Source: Arcanobacterium sp. (GTDB taxonomy: Bacteria > Actinomycetota > Actinomycetes > Actinomycetales > Actinomycetaceae). From it: DNA of 64,000 bases. Positions 50,724 to 60,318 of this stretch are shown in pieces. Both the position numbers and the translations under genes were made by a program. The stretch spans positions 18,637-82,636 of the forward strand of contig JALELI010000101.1 in assembly GCA_022768785.1 (NCBI GenBank). The letters run 5' to 3'. The notes under the pieces were generated by a model, which did no database searches, was not told where the DNA came from, and was given only the letters and a program-made list of their open reading frames with translations. Numbering within the stretch: the stretch's first letter is position 1; the number at the start of each line of letters is the position of its first letter.

Positions 50724-51575
50724 ATGGCATTCAAATCCCATGAGATTCCGAGTTTGCCACTGCTCGGTGGCGGTCGTATTCCGCAGCTCGGGTTTGGCAC
50801 ATATCCGTTGCGCGGAAAGGCAGCACAAGCTGCTGTAGAGCAAGCTCTGGAGCTTGGATATCGCCATATCGACACCGCCCAGATGTATCACAACGAAGAA
50901 GCAGTGGGAGCAGCTATAGCAGCGAGTGGGATTGCGCGCAACGAAATTTTTCTCACCACTAAATTGGATAATGGCTATCACGCCCCCGATGCAGCACGCC
51001 GCTCGCTCGATGAATCACTCACAAAATTGCGCACAGATCACGTGGATCTCTTTCTGATCCATTGGCCAATGCCCAAAGCATACGGCGGTACTTATCCAGA
51101 AACTTGGCGTGTGATGCAAGAATTCAGAGCCGATGGGAGAGCACTCGATGTGGGAGTTTCCAACTTCGAGATAGCCCACCTGGAGCGGCTGCTCTCCGAG
51201 GTGGGAGTGATGCCCGCCGTCAATCAGATAGAAGCGCACCCACTTTTCCGTAACGACGCCGTCCGCGAGTGGACGAAAGCTCACGGTGGCTTGATTGAGG
51301 CATGGAAGCCGATTATTCGCGGAAAGATTCTAGCCGATCCAGAATTGGCAGCAGCCGCGCAGCGGCTCGGGCGCACTCCAGCTCAGCTCATTTTGCGTTG
51401 GCACATCGAACGCGGAGATGTGGTGTTTCCCAAGAGCGCCCACCCAGATCGAATGCGCGAAAACCTAAATATCTTTGATTTCCAGCTCGATGCTGCCGCC
51501 ACTGCCACGCTCAATGCGATGAATCTCGGGGAAGCGGGCCGCACTGGCGCGCACCCCAACGAAATGAATGAGTGA
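50724..51575 (+). CDS. Aldo/keto reductase (2,5-diketo-D-gluconate reductase-like)
   Basis: PQLGFGTYPLRGKAAQAAVEQALELGYRHIDTAQMYHNEEAVGAAI; VDLFLIHWPMP; RDVVFPKSAHPDRMRENLNIFDFQL-type C-terminus. Confidence 0.92.
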   Translation: MAFKSHEIPSLPLLGGGRIPQLGFGTYPLRGKAAQAAVEQALELGYRHIDTAQMYHNEEAVGAAIAASGIARNEIFLTTKLDNGYHAPDAARRSLDESLTKLRTDHVDLFLIHWPMPKAYGGTYPETWRVMQEFRADGRALDVGVSNFEIAHLERLLSEVGVMPAVNQIEAHPLFRNDAVREWTKAHGGLIEAWKPIIRGKILADPELAAAAQRLGRTPAQLILRWHIERGDVVFPKSAHPDRMRENLNIFDFQLDAAATATLNAMNLGEAGRTGAHPNEMNE

Positions 51576-51847
51576 GCTGGGCAAATGAGCTGCGAATAAG
51601 GTGCACTCTTCTCTTTTCCCACAGGGGCTTGGGCATGTGCTCCTCCACTATTCCGTGTATCGCTTAACATCTCTTTTCCCGCAGGGGCTGGGCGCTCAAT
51701 GAGATGAGCTCTCACAAACCAAAGAGATTTCTAAAAACCTCTCTCAGAAAGCACGGCCACGCCTGTGGGATCAGGTGAAACCACTTTAAGGCTGTGAGCA
51801 GTTTAGGCTAAATCATTTGTGAGTATGTTTTAGCTGCTTGCTCAAAC

Positions 51848-52495
51848 ATGACGATCGCCTATCAGATCTCCTGCAGAATAAAAACTGCCCTACAGATGAA
51901 TACCACAATAAAAGCCTTCAATAAGCTGGCCGTACTTATTAATGCTATTGAAAATCACAGTACACTCCAGCACATGCAGGAGACGATGGCGGAAACTCTT
52001 GCCTAGCTATCCCGCACGCCCAGCATATTTCAGTCGGCGCTGGCCAAAGCAGCTGCGCTAACGAGCAACGGCGCTCTGAGCCAGATGAGCCAGCTAACAT
52101 CTTCTAAAACGAACGGGCTTCAAGCGAATAGCCATACTGATTCCCAGCAAACAAGTTATAACGATGAATGAGGAACTCTACTAAGCGCCAAGAGACTTGA
52201 GCTTGCAGTGAAAGAAGCGGCAAAGAAAACCATGCCGAAATTACACCTTTGAAAAATGTGCACCATCAATCACTTTCATATCTCTAATTCGTGGCGGTCA
52301 ATTCACGCGCAAACATACAGGAAGATCACCGCTGAGGCTCATCTTCCAAAAAATACTTATAACATTGCTACAGTAGAACAACTCCTAAAAAGCTACGTTG
52401 ACGACGTACCCGTTAGTGAGATCGGTGGTTTGCTTTGGTCTCCTCAAGATTTAGCTTGGAACCGATACAGACAATTACGGGCACTGCCTCGATAG
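51848..52495 (+). pseudogene. Degraded coding region(s) of unknown family
   Basis: Reading frame MTIAYQIS...AETLA*LSRTPSIFQSALAKAAALTSNGALSQMSQL...SYNDE* has an in-frame TAG at 52004; SAKRLELAVKEAAKKTMPKLHL*KMCTINHFHISNSWRSIHAQTYRKITAEAH... has an in-frame TGA. Confidence 0.4.
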
Positions 52496-52674
52496 ACCTA
52501 TGCAGGAGCATTGCAGCCAGCCAGTTAATGAGCGCTGTAAGGTTGCCTCATTAATTGCTCTGTTTTTACTTACGATTAGCACCCAGCTCTAGCGTTACAG
52601 TTTGTTGAGGAAACAGATCCTACAGATAACCGGTCAAAAGGCCACAACAAGATCTTGCCCGCGATTTTTCTTAA

Positions 52675-54273
52675 TTAGTAGATTTTATATTCCTCGATAA
52701 TGCGTTTTTTCACTGCATTTTTGTCGATCTTTCCCCCGGCCGTTAGCGGCAACTGTGGAACAATGCAGAAATAAACTGGCACTTGGTATCTCGCTAGGCG
52801 CTGATTCAGGCTCATCTTTATCGCGTCGAATGAGATGTTGCTGCCGGGCTTCGCCACAATTGCAGCAGCCCCCACTTCTCCGTACATCACATCAGGCACC
52901 CCAACAACGGCTGCGTCTGCCACAGAATCTAGGCCACGAAGTTCTTCCTCAACGTCGATACACCAGATTTTCTCGCCACCACGGTTAATCATGTCTTTCT
53001 TGCGGTCGAGAATATATACGAACGATTCATTGTTGATCGTGCCAACATCACCGGTAGCAAGCCAGCCATCTGCTCCTGGAGATTTTTCCGGAAGTTTGTC
53101 GTACCCAGGGGTGATGTTTGCCCCGCGCAGGTATATTTCTCCTACAGCCCCTACCTCAACCTCAGCGCCATCGTCATCACAAATTTTCACGTCCATTCCT
53201 GGAATGGGTTTACCGGAGCTTCCTATAAATGGCGAGGTGGCGGCGTCAGACGGGAAAACGAATCCCGGCGAGCACGATTCGGTGAGGCCATAAATCGTTC
53301 GGAATTCCATGCCGGGCATCCAGTCGTGCAGTGCGCGTATCCGAGAAACCGGCATATGCGCGGCACCGCAAGCGATTTTCTGCACGCTCGGCAACTCGGG
53401 GAAGCGTTCGCGTTCTTCGAGCATTAAAGTAAACACCGTAGGAGAGGCGTGAATGAAGCTGATGTTCGAGATAAAAACTTCTCTCACGAACGAACGGCCC
53501 ACCATGCGCTTTTGCACGTGGATTGTGCCTCCCAAATAGAGGAAGAGCCCAATAATCGCGATCATTCCCGTCACGTGGTAGATGGGGACAGCGATGATCG
53601 TTGAGTCGCTGCTCGAAAGCCCGAGAACGCGCGCATAGGAACGGACGGCGTGCACTGCATTCAAATTTGAGAGCAGCACTCCCTTGCTCTGTGACGTTGT
53701 GCCAGACGTGAAAAGCAAGATCGCATGATGCGCTAGTGAGGCCACGATGGGAGGCTCCTCGCCGTGCTGCTCGTCAATAGGGAGCCCGTATGCACACGAA
53801 TTGGAGTTGCTCACGATCACGCGACATCCACCAAACCACTGGGATTGCTCGGGGTGGCAGATCACGAGATCCAGATCGGCTCGCGCCACAAGCGCAAGTA
53901 TCTCGGCTTTTCGGAATTTTCCTGGAAGGGGCACAGCAACCGCACCCAATCTGTTGAGCGCATAGAAAGACGTGATGAAATCGATCCCGTTGTCGAGCAA
54001 GAGGCCTACACGGCTGTTTTCCGTGATGCCGTGCTCGTGATAGAGCAGCCGCGCAAAATTATCAACCAGAGCTAACACTTCTGCAAATGTGTATGAGTGA
54101 GAATCTTCGGTGACGATGGCCGGTTTAGACGCAAATTTCTGGGCGCTGTTCACGAGAGTTTCATATAGTGATGACGGCGTGGGCATGTAGGTTCGCACCT
54201 CACGCCCTGCAACAGTGATGTGCTCCATATCAGACGTCAGCTCTGTGGGCCAGCAATCTTCACCTCGTAGCAT
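52675..54273 (-). CDS. AMP-dependent acyl-CoA synthetase/ligase
   Basis: ILLFTSGTTSQSKGVLLSNLNAVH, GLTESCSPG, GWLATGDVGTINNESFVYILDRKKDMINRGGEKI, GGKIDKNAVKKRI. RBS aggagg before ATG 54273. Confidence 0.92.
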   Translation of the reverse strand: MLRGEDCWPTELTSDMEHITVAGREVRTYMPTPSSLYETLVNSAQKFASKPAIVTEDSHSYTFAEVLALVDNFARLLYHEHGITENSRVGLLLDNGIDFITSFYALNRLGAVAVPLPGKFRKAEILALVARADLDLVICHPEQSQWFGGCRVIVSNSNSCAYGLPIDEQHGEEPPIVASLAHHAILLFTSGTTSQSKGVLLSNLNAVHAVRSYARVLGLSSSDSTIIAVPIYHVTGMIAIIGLFLYLGGTIHVQKRMVGRSFVREVFISNISFIHASPTVFTLMLEERERFPELPSVQKIACGAAHMPVSRIRALHDWMPGMEFRTIYGLTESCSPGFVFPSDAATSPFIGSSGKPIPGMDVKICDDDGAEVEVGAVGEIYLRGANITPGYDKLPEKSPGADGWLATGDVGTINNESFVYILDRKKDMINRGGEKIWCIDVEEELRGLDSVADAAVVGVPDVMYGEVGAAAIVAKPGSNISFDAIKMSLNQRLARYQVPVYFCIVPQLPLTAGGKIDKNAVKKRIIEEYKIY

Positions 54274-55423
54274 TGGCAGTTCCTCCTAAGCTCATACCCG
54301 TATTAAGTAGCTGAAAAGCCGTTGTGGCCGCAGCTCGCAAGCTCGGCTGTGCTTTCTTCAATATTTGTTCGAGGGGAGCTACTTCGCGCACGGTTGAGAC
54401 GATTGCGGAGAATCCCTGCGGGTAAAGTTCTTCGCTTCCTTCTCCCACAATTCCGGCAAAGGCCACCACTGGTACTCCGTATTTCTTTGCCAGTTGAGCC
54501 ACTCCCCACGGCGTTTTTCCATGCGCCGTCTGGTGATCGATTTTCCCTTCACCCGTCACCACAAGATCAGCATCTGCCACGAGCGATTCGAGGCCAACGG
54601 AGGTGATGACGACGTCAACTCCCGGCTGTGCTTTCGCTCCAAGGAGAGCGATAAATGAGACGCCGAGCCCGCCAGCTGCCCCGGCACCTGGCATCTCAGA
54701 AAATTTTTCGCCATATGTTTCATCTAATATGTGGCCGTAGTGTGATAAGGCGGAATCAAAAACCGGAAGCTCTTCCGGCGTCACTCCTTTTTGTGGGCCA
54801 AATGTGAACGTGGCCCCCTGTGCCCCAGCAAGCGGATTATTCACATCGCACGCTAAAATCACTTCCACGTGGCGCCACGCTGCGCGGATAGCGTCACCTT
54901 CTAGGTGATGGGCTTTTTCTAAAGCTAGCGGCTCAACTGGAATCTCTGCCCCCTGCTCGTTGAATAGGCGTACCCCCAGCTCATAGGCCATACCCCAACC
55001 GCCGTCATTCGTGGCAGAACCGCCCAAACCGATAATCACTTTCTGCGGGTGGAGAGCGAGGATTTCTCGCAGTACGATACCCACACCACGAGTGCTGGAG
55101 GCTCGCGGGTTTCTCTCTTCCGGGGAAATATGCTCGATTCCAATTGCCTCAGCAACTTCGAAGATTGCAATCCGCGTATCAGCAACCCACCCGATACGGG
55201 CGGCTCTCGGCCGCCCGAGGGCATCGAGCGTTTCAATGCTGAGGAATTCTCCGCCGAGCGCGTCTACTAGCGACTGCGTAGTGCCCTCGCCGCCGTCTGC
55301 CATCGGCACTTCAGTGCACTCTGCATGCGGCCACACTGCCCGCGCTGCCTCAGCAACTGTTGCAGCAGCCGTCTTTGCAGACATCGTCTCTTTGAATGAA
55401 TCCGGCGCAATAACGATCTTCAT
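54260..55423 (-). CDS. Glycerate kinase (GarK/GlxK family)
   Basis: MKIVIAPDSFKETMSAKTAAATVAEAARAVWPHAECTEVPMADGGEGTTQSLVDALGG; IGLGGSATNDGGWGMA; VTGEGKIDHQTAHGKTPWGVA. Confidence 0.94.
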   Translation of the reverse strand: MKIVIAPDSFKETMSAKTAAATVAEAARAVWPHAECTEVPMADGGEGTTQSLVDALGGEFLSIETLDALGRPRAARIGWVADTRIAIFEVAEAIGIEHISPEERNPRASSTRGVGIVLREILALHPQKVIIGLGGSATNDGGWGMAYELGVRLFNEQGAEIPVEPLALEKAHHLEGDAIRAAWRHVEVILACDVNNPLAGAQGATFTFGPQKGVTPEELPVFDSALSHYGHILDETYGEKFSEMPGAGAAGGLGVSFIALLGAKAQPGVDVVITSVGLESLVADADLVVTGEGKIDHQTAHGKTPWGVAQLAKKYGVPVVAFAGIVGEGSEELYPQGFSAIVSTVREVAPLEQILKKAQPSLRAAATTAFQLLNTGMSLGGTANATR

Positions 55424-55519
55424 GGTCTCTTCCTCTGAGACGCCGGGAATTGAGGAAATCAGCGATTCGCCATTCCCACAATTCCCAGCGCCTACTGATT
55501 ATGAATGATGCCCAGTGGA

Positions 55520-56857
55520 TTATGCCACTGGCTCGGCGTCACTTACCTGAGATTGGTTGCGATATTTCAGGAATAGTACGAATACAGATCCAACAATCAC
55601 AGCCCCGATAATGAACCACAGACCAGCGAGCTTGTTCCCAGTTGATTCCTCCAATGCTCCCATAACAGTGGGTCCAAGGAAACCTCCGATGAGGCCACAC
55701 ATGTTCATGAAAGCAACTGCCGCAGCGGCGGTTGCCCCGGAGAATCGCTGTTGTGGGAACGTGAACAAAATCGACTGAATCACAAACAACTGCGATGCAG
55801 CGATGAAGAACCCAACCACAGCAATCCAAAGATTGCTCGATGCCACCGCAGCGATTGTAAGACCACCGGCAACAATCAAGAAGCCGATCGATGCCATCAT
55901 CTTGGAGCGGCGAAGCCCCACTGCATACTTAGGCAAGAACCATGAGCCCAGAGCAGCTGCAACCCATGGAATTGCCGTAATCAGGCCAACCGTTACTGTG
56001 CTCATCTGTGCATCGTAGGAATGGATCATCGTGGGGAGGAAGTACGACAACGAATAGACGGCAATCTGATGAGTGAAATAGGCTAAAACCACAATCCACA
56101 AGATCGCATCTTTGAGAACTGGCCCGAGCGAACGTAGATCATTGTGGCTTGATTTCTCTCCCACATCTTCGCTCTTAATGACGTCCGAGATGAGCTGCTT
56201 GTCTTCTTCGGTGAGCCACTTAGCTTCCTGAGGAGAGTTTGGAAGCATCTTCCACACTAGGAATGCTAGAAGCACAGCAGGGAGCCCCTCTAGGATAAAC
56301 ATCCATTGCCATCCGTGTAGCCCTGCAAGACCATGGAGCTGGAGAAGAATACCAGCCAAGGGGGCACCGAGAATATTTGCAATCGAAACCCCTAAAAGGA
56401 AGATACCGATAGCACGCGACCTATATTTCTGTGGAAACCAATAGGAAATATAGAGAATAATCCCTGGATACAAACCAGCCTCAGCAGCACCTAAAAGGAT
56501 CCTGATCACGTAGAAAGAGGTGTCGTTCCACACGATTGCCATCAGCATCGAGATGACGCCCCATGTGATCATGATACGCGTGATCCAGAATCTTGCTCCC
56601 ACTTTATGCATGATCAAGTTAGAGGGAACTTCTAGAATTGCGTAACACAAGAAGAATAGCCCTGCTCCAAGGCCATAGGCCGCTGCAGAAAGCCCGATAT
56701 CTGCGGCAAGAGATTCTTTTGCCATACCAATATTAGTTCTATCAATAAAACTAATGATGTACACCGTTACAAGCAGCGGCATTAACTTTTTAAAGTTCTT
56801 TTTCGTTAAAAGATCTAGCTTCGATACTTGAGAAGAATCTAGTGTTTGAGATGTCAT
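55520..56857 (-). CDS. MFS transporter, anion:cation symporter (ACS) family-like
   Basis: LVTVYIISFIDRTNIGMAKESLAADIGLSAAAYGLGAGLFFLCYAILEVPSNLIMHKVGARFWITRIMITWG, the typical ACS N-terminal pattern. Confidence 0.9.
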   Translation of the reverse strand: MTSQTLDSSQVSKLDLLTKKNFKKLMPLLVTVYIISFIDRTNIGMAKESLAADIGLSAAAYGLGAGLFFLCYAILEVPSNLIMHKVGARFWITRIMITWGVISMLMAIVWNDTSFYVIRILLGAAEAGLYPGIILYISYWFPQKYRSRAIGIFLLGVSIANILGAPLAGILLQLHGLAGLHGWQWMFILEGLPAVLLAFLVWKMLPNSPQEAKWLTEEDKQLISDVIKSEDVGEKSSHNDLRSLGPVLKDAILWIVVLAYFTHQIAVYSLSYFLPTMIHSYDAQMSTVTVGLITAIPWVAAALGSWFLPKYAVGLRRSKMMASIGFLIVAGGLTIAAVASSNLWIAVVGFFIAASQLFVIQSILFTFPQQRFSGATAAAAVAFMNMCGLIGGFLGPTVMGALEESTGNKLAGLWFIIGAVIVGSVFVLFLKYRNQSQVSDAEPVA

Positions 56858-56874
56858 CGTGTGCACCTTTCTCC

Positions 56875-58056
56875 TCACCCTGCATACGCTCTAAACACAG
56901 CGGCCACGCCTTGACCGCCACCAATACACATAGAAACCAACCCGAATTCTTTGCCGGTGCGCCGCAATCCATACAGCGTGCGCAGAGAAAGAATCGCGCC
57001 AGTAGCTCCAACCGGGTGACCGAGCGCAATTGCACCGCCGAGTGGATTAGTTTTCTCCATATCGAGATGCTGGTCTCGGATAACTGCGAGCGCCTGCGCA
57101 GCGAAAGCTTCGTTGAGCTCGATCCAGTCCACATCGTCGAGAGAGATCTGCGCTTTTTCGAGAGCACGCGGAATGGCAAGTGCTGGAGCGAAACCCATAA
57201 TTTCGGGAGCGACACCAGCTTTTGCGAAACTCACGAGCTCACCAATGGGGTTCAAGCCTTCGGCTTTTGCAACCGACTCCGTGGTGAGTACCAGCATTGC
57301 CGCAGCATCGTTAATCCCTGAAGAGTTCCCTGCCGTCACCGAGCCACCCTCACGGAAAGCCGGACGAAGTTTGGCAAGTTTCTCAACGGTTGTGCCTGGG
57401 CGCGGATGCTCATCCGCATCGAAAACGCGCTCCGTTTTCTTTTCTTTAACTGTGACGCCGAAAATTTCTGGGGCGAAGAGCCCTTCCTCTTGCGCCTTCA
57501 CCGCACGCTGTTGAGACTGTGCGGCAAACTCATCTTGATCCTCACGGGAAATTCCAAATTTGTCTGCCACATTTTCGGCCGTCATGCCCATCGGGTAGTT
57601 GCCGAAAGGATCTGTGACGAGCGAAAGTGTGCCGTCCACAAAGGTATGGTGCCCCATCTTCCAGCCGTTGCGTGCCTCAAAATCCATGAATGGCTGCCGA
57701 GACATATTTTCGGAGCCGCCCGCAACAACGAATTTCGAATCGCCCGAATGCAGCTCGAAAGCGGCTGATTGGATCGCTTGTAGGCCTGAACCGCACAACC
57801 TATTAACGGTGTATGCGTTGGAATCTTCACGAACACCTGCAGCTAGAGCAATCCGGCGAGCCAGAAATGCATCTCCTCCAACTTGGCCAACGCAGCCAAC
57901 CACAACTTCGTCTACAGCATCGGATGCGATACCCGCACGGGAGAGTGCTTCTTTCATCGCGAGCGATCCCATAATGTGATTGGGCGTGCCAGATAGCGAA
58001 CCTGCATAACTACCTACGGCAGTGCGAGCCCCCTCAATAACAACAATTTTTTCCAT
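56875..58056 (-). CDS. Thiolase (acetyl-CoA C-acetyltransferase family)
   Basis: VNRLCGSGLQAIQSAA, GGSENMSRQPFM, NPLGGAIALGHPVGATGA, SMCIGGGQGVAAVF. Confidence 0.94.
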   Translation of the reverse strand: MEKIVVIEGARTAVGSYAGSLSGTPNHIMGSLAMKEALSRAGIASDAVDEVVVGCVGQVGGDAFLARRIALAAGVREDSNAYTVNRLCGSGLQAIQSAAFELHSGDSKFVVAGGSENMSRQPFMDFEARNGWKMGHHTFVDGTLSLVTDPFGNYPMGMTAENVADKFGISREDQDEFAAQSQQRAVKAQEEGLFAPEIFGVTVKEKKTERVFDADEHPRPGTTVEKLAKLRPAFREGGSVTAGNSSGINDAAAMLVLTTESVAKAEGLNPIGELVSFAKAGVAPEIMGFAPALAIPRALEKAQISLDDVDWIELNEAFAAQALAVIRDQHLDMEKTNPLGGAIALGHPVGATGAILSLRTLYGLRRTGKEFGLVSMCIGGGQGVAAVFRAYAG

Positions 58057-58070
58057 TGTTTTCTCCTCGG

Positions 58071-59531
58071 TCACTTCTTTGTGATTACGTGTGATACTGC
58101 TTCCCGCGCAGCATCGTTGTCGTCAACTTCAAGAACTTTCCAGCCGTCTTCAGTTAGCTGAACTAGATAGTGCTCGGTGGCTAGATAGACTTCCTGCCCC
58201 TTGTTCAGTGCCGCCTGCCCATAGAAAGAAAGTTGATCCACTTCCTCCACCCACTTGGGGTGCTTGGAATCGGCCACCATGAGGAAACAGATCCGCTTCG
58301 CACCGTCTACGATGTCCATGAATCCACCGCACCCGATAGCTTTCCCTCCAAATGCGGAGACGTTCACATTGCCGTGCCCGTCTACCTGGCCGACTCCCAT
58401 AAACGTGATGTCCACACCACCGCCGTTGTAGAAATCAAACTGTTGCGGGTGCTCAATAATCGCTGCAGGATGCAGAGCACACCCGAAATCCACCACTCCC
58501 AGTGGCACGCCTCCATAAGTGCCTGATTCCACAGTGAGTGATACATTCGCGATTTGCCCACTCAGGGCTAGCGCTCTGCCGATCGAATCTCCCGGCAAAC
58601 CTGTGCCGAGATTAATCACATCGCCATCTCGCACAAGGCGTGCCCCACGCTCACCAATAGCTACCCGCTTTGGCTCTAGCTCATGAGCTAACAGAGCTTC
58701 CGATAGCTCTTCCGGAGAGGCATATCCCGTAAGTAGATCCCAGTTCACTTCGATTGAAGCGTTCGTCTGCCGGTGATACTTTGCTGGATCCGTCGTCACC
58801 ATCACGTAGTCAACGAGCACTCCCGGAACTTCAACCTGGCGCGCTGGAATATCGCCGCATTCCACAATTTCTTTCACCTGAGCGATAACGATGCCCCCGC
58901 TGTTATGTGTGGCTTGGGCAATGGCCAAGTTATCGAGTTTTGTGACGTCGTCTTCTTGCGACATATTGCCAGCGCGGTCAATACGAGTACCTCGAATAAT
59001 GGCCACATCTAGCGGGAAAGATTTGTAATACAAATACTCTTCGCCGTCAATGTTCATAACCGACACGTATTCATCGGGAGCTGTGGCTTTCCGTGCCGAG
59101 GCGTTGATCCGGCCCCCATCGAGGCGCGGATCCACAAAAGTTCCTAATCCCACGGTTGAGATTTGCCCTGGCCGATGCGCCGCAATAGTCCGATAGAGCG
59201 TGGAGATTTGCCCTTGTGGTAAACAGATGGCTTCCACCTCATCTGCCCCAAGGAGATTTGCCATCGGCGGGTTGAGCCCCCAGTGCGGGCCAACCACACG
59301 TTTCAGCAAACCCGCATGAGCCAGCCGAGCTAACCCATCAACTCGGTTGGATTGCCCCGCAGCATGAACAAATGTGAGGTTATTGGGAACCCCTTTTTCC
59401 AAGAAAGATTTCTCTATCTCGTAATAAATTTCATCGGCTACCCCCATCATGGTGAAGCCGTTGCCAACCACCGTGGACCCATTCGGAATGAGCGAAGCCA
59501 CTTCGTTTGGCAGAACTTGCTGAAAGCTCAT
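58071..59531 (-). CDS. Single-chain acyl-CoA:carboxylate CoA-transferase (YdiF/propionate CoA-transferase-like)
   Basis: GSTVVGNGFTMMGVADEIYYEIEKSFLEKGVPNNLTFVHAAGQSN; catalytic-Glu region VSLTVESGTYGGVPLG; GGGVDITFMGVGQVDGHGNVNVSAFGGKAIGCGGFMDI. Confidence 0.9.
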   Translation of the reverse strand: MSFQQVLPNEVASLIPNGSTVVGNGFTMMGVADEIYYEIEKSFLEKGVPNNLTFVHAAGQSNRVDGLARLAHAGLLKRVVGPHWGLNPPMANLLGADEVEAICLPQGQISTLYRTIAAHRPGQISTVGLGTFVDPRLDGGRINASARKATAPDEYVSVMNIDGEEYLYYKSFPLDVAIIRGTRIDRAGNMSQEDDVTKLDNLAIAQATHNSGGIVIAQVKEIVECGDIPARQVEVPGVLVDYVMVTTDPAKYHRQTNASIEVNWDLLTGYASPEELSEALLAHELEPKRVAIGERGARLVRDGDVINLGTGLPGDSIGRALALSGQIANVSLTVESGTYGGVPLGVVDFGCALHPAAIIEHPQQFDFYNGGGVDITFMGVGQVDGHGNVNVSAFGGKAIGCGGFMDIVDGAKRICFLMVADSKHPKWVEEVDQLSFYGQAALNKGQEVYLATEHYLVQLTEDGWKVLEVDDNDAAREAVSHVITKK

Positions 59532-60289
59532 AGCTTGTATCCTCCGCCAATGTTGATCACTTCTCCGGTGAGGTATGAAGCATCATCCGACACCAAGAAA
59601 GCCACGAGGTTTGCCACGTCTTCCGGCTCTCCAGCACGCCGAAGCGGAACCTTTGCAACCTGCTCTTCATAGAGGTTCTCAAATCCGGCACGAGACGGAA
59701 TATCGCGCAGCGCGCTCGTCATCGCCGTTTCAATAAAGCCCGGGCAAATTGCATTGGCTGTGATGCCTTTGAATGCCAGCTCTTTGGAGATAGAGCGGGT
59801 GAGGGAAACTACTCCACCTTTGGCGGCAGCATAGTTGGTCTGCCCGATGTTTCCCATCCACGATGCGGAGGCAACGTTGCAAATCCTGCCATACCCATTA
59901 GCTCTCATATGCGTGCCCACTTTGCGGCACAGATAAAACACTCCAGAAAGATCCACTGCGATAACGGAATCCCACATTTCATCAGTCATCTTGTGGAGCA
60001 TGCCGTCACGGTTAATCCCCGCGTTATTGACGAGAATATCGATTTTCCCTGTGGTTTCGAGAGCTTCATCAATCACTGCATCCACAGCTTCTCGATCTGC
60101 CACATTCACTTCAAAAGCCAGTGCATCGTTTCCACATAAATCAGCGGTTTCCTGAGCTAATTCGCGGTTAATATCGAGAGCAACAACGCGGGCACCGCGC
60201 TGCGCCAATTTGAGCGCAATCCCACGCCCAATTCCTTGAGAAGCACCCGTCACCACCGCAACGCGGCCTTCTAATGGACAACACGACAT
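59528..60289 (-). CDS. Short-chain dehydrogenase/reductase (FabG/3-hydroxyacyl type)
   Basis: VAVVTGASQGIGRGIALKLAQRG; NNAGINRDGMLHKM; YAAAKGGVVSLTRSISKELA; LTGEVINIGGGYKL. Start at MSCCPLEG. Confidence 0.92.
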   Translation of the reverse strand: MSCCPLEGRVAVVTGASQGIGRGIALKLAQRGARVVALDINRELAQETADLCGNDALAFEVNVADREAVDAVIDEALETTGKIDILVNNAGINRDGMLHKMTDEMWDSVIAVDLSGVFYLCRKVGTHMRANGYGRICNVASASWMGNIGQTNYAAAKGGVVSLTRSISKELAFKGITANAICPGFIETAMTSALRDIPSRAGFENLYEEQVAKVPLRRAGEPEDVANLVAFLVSDDASYLTGEVINIGGGYKL

Positions 60290-60318
60290 TGTGTAACCTC
60301 TTTCGTATAATTGGGGCA

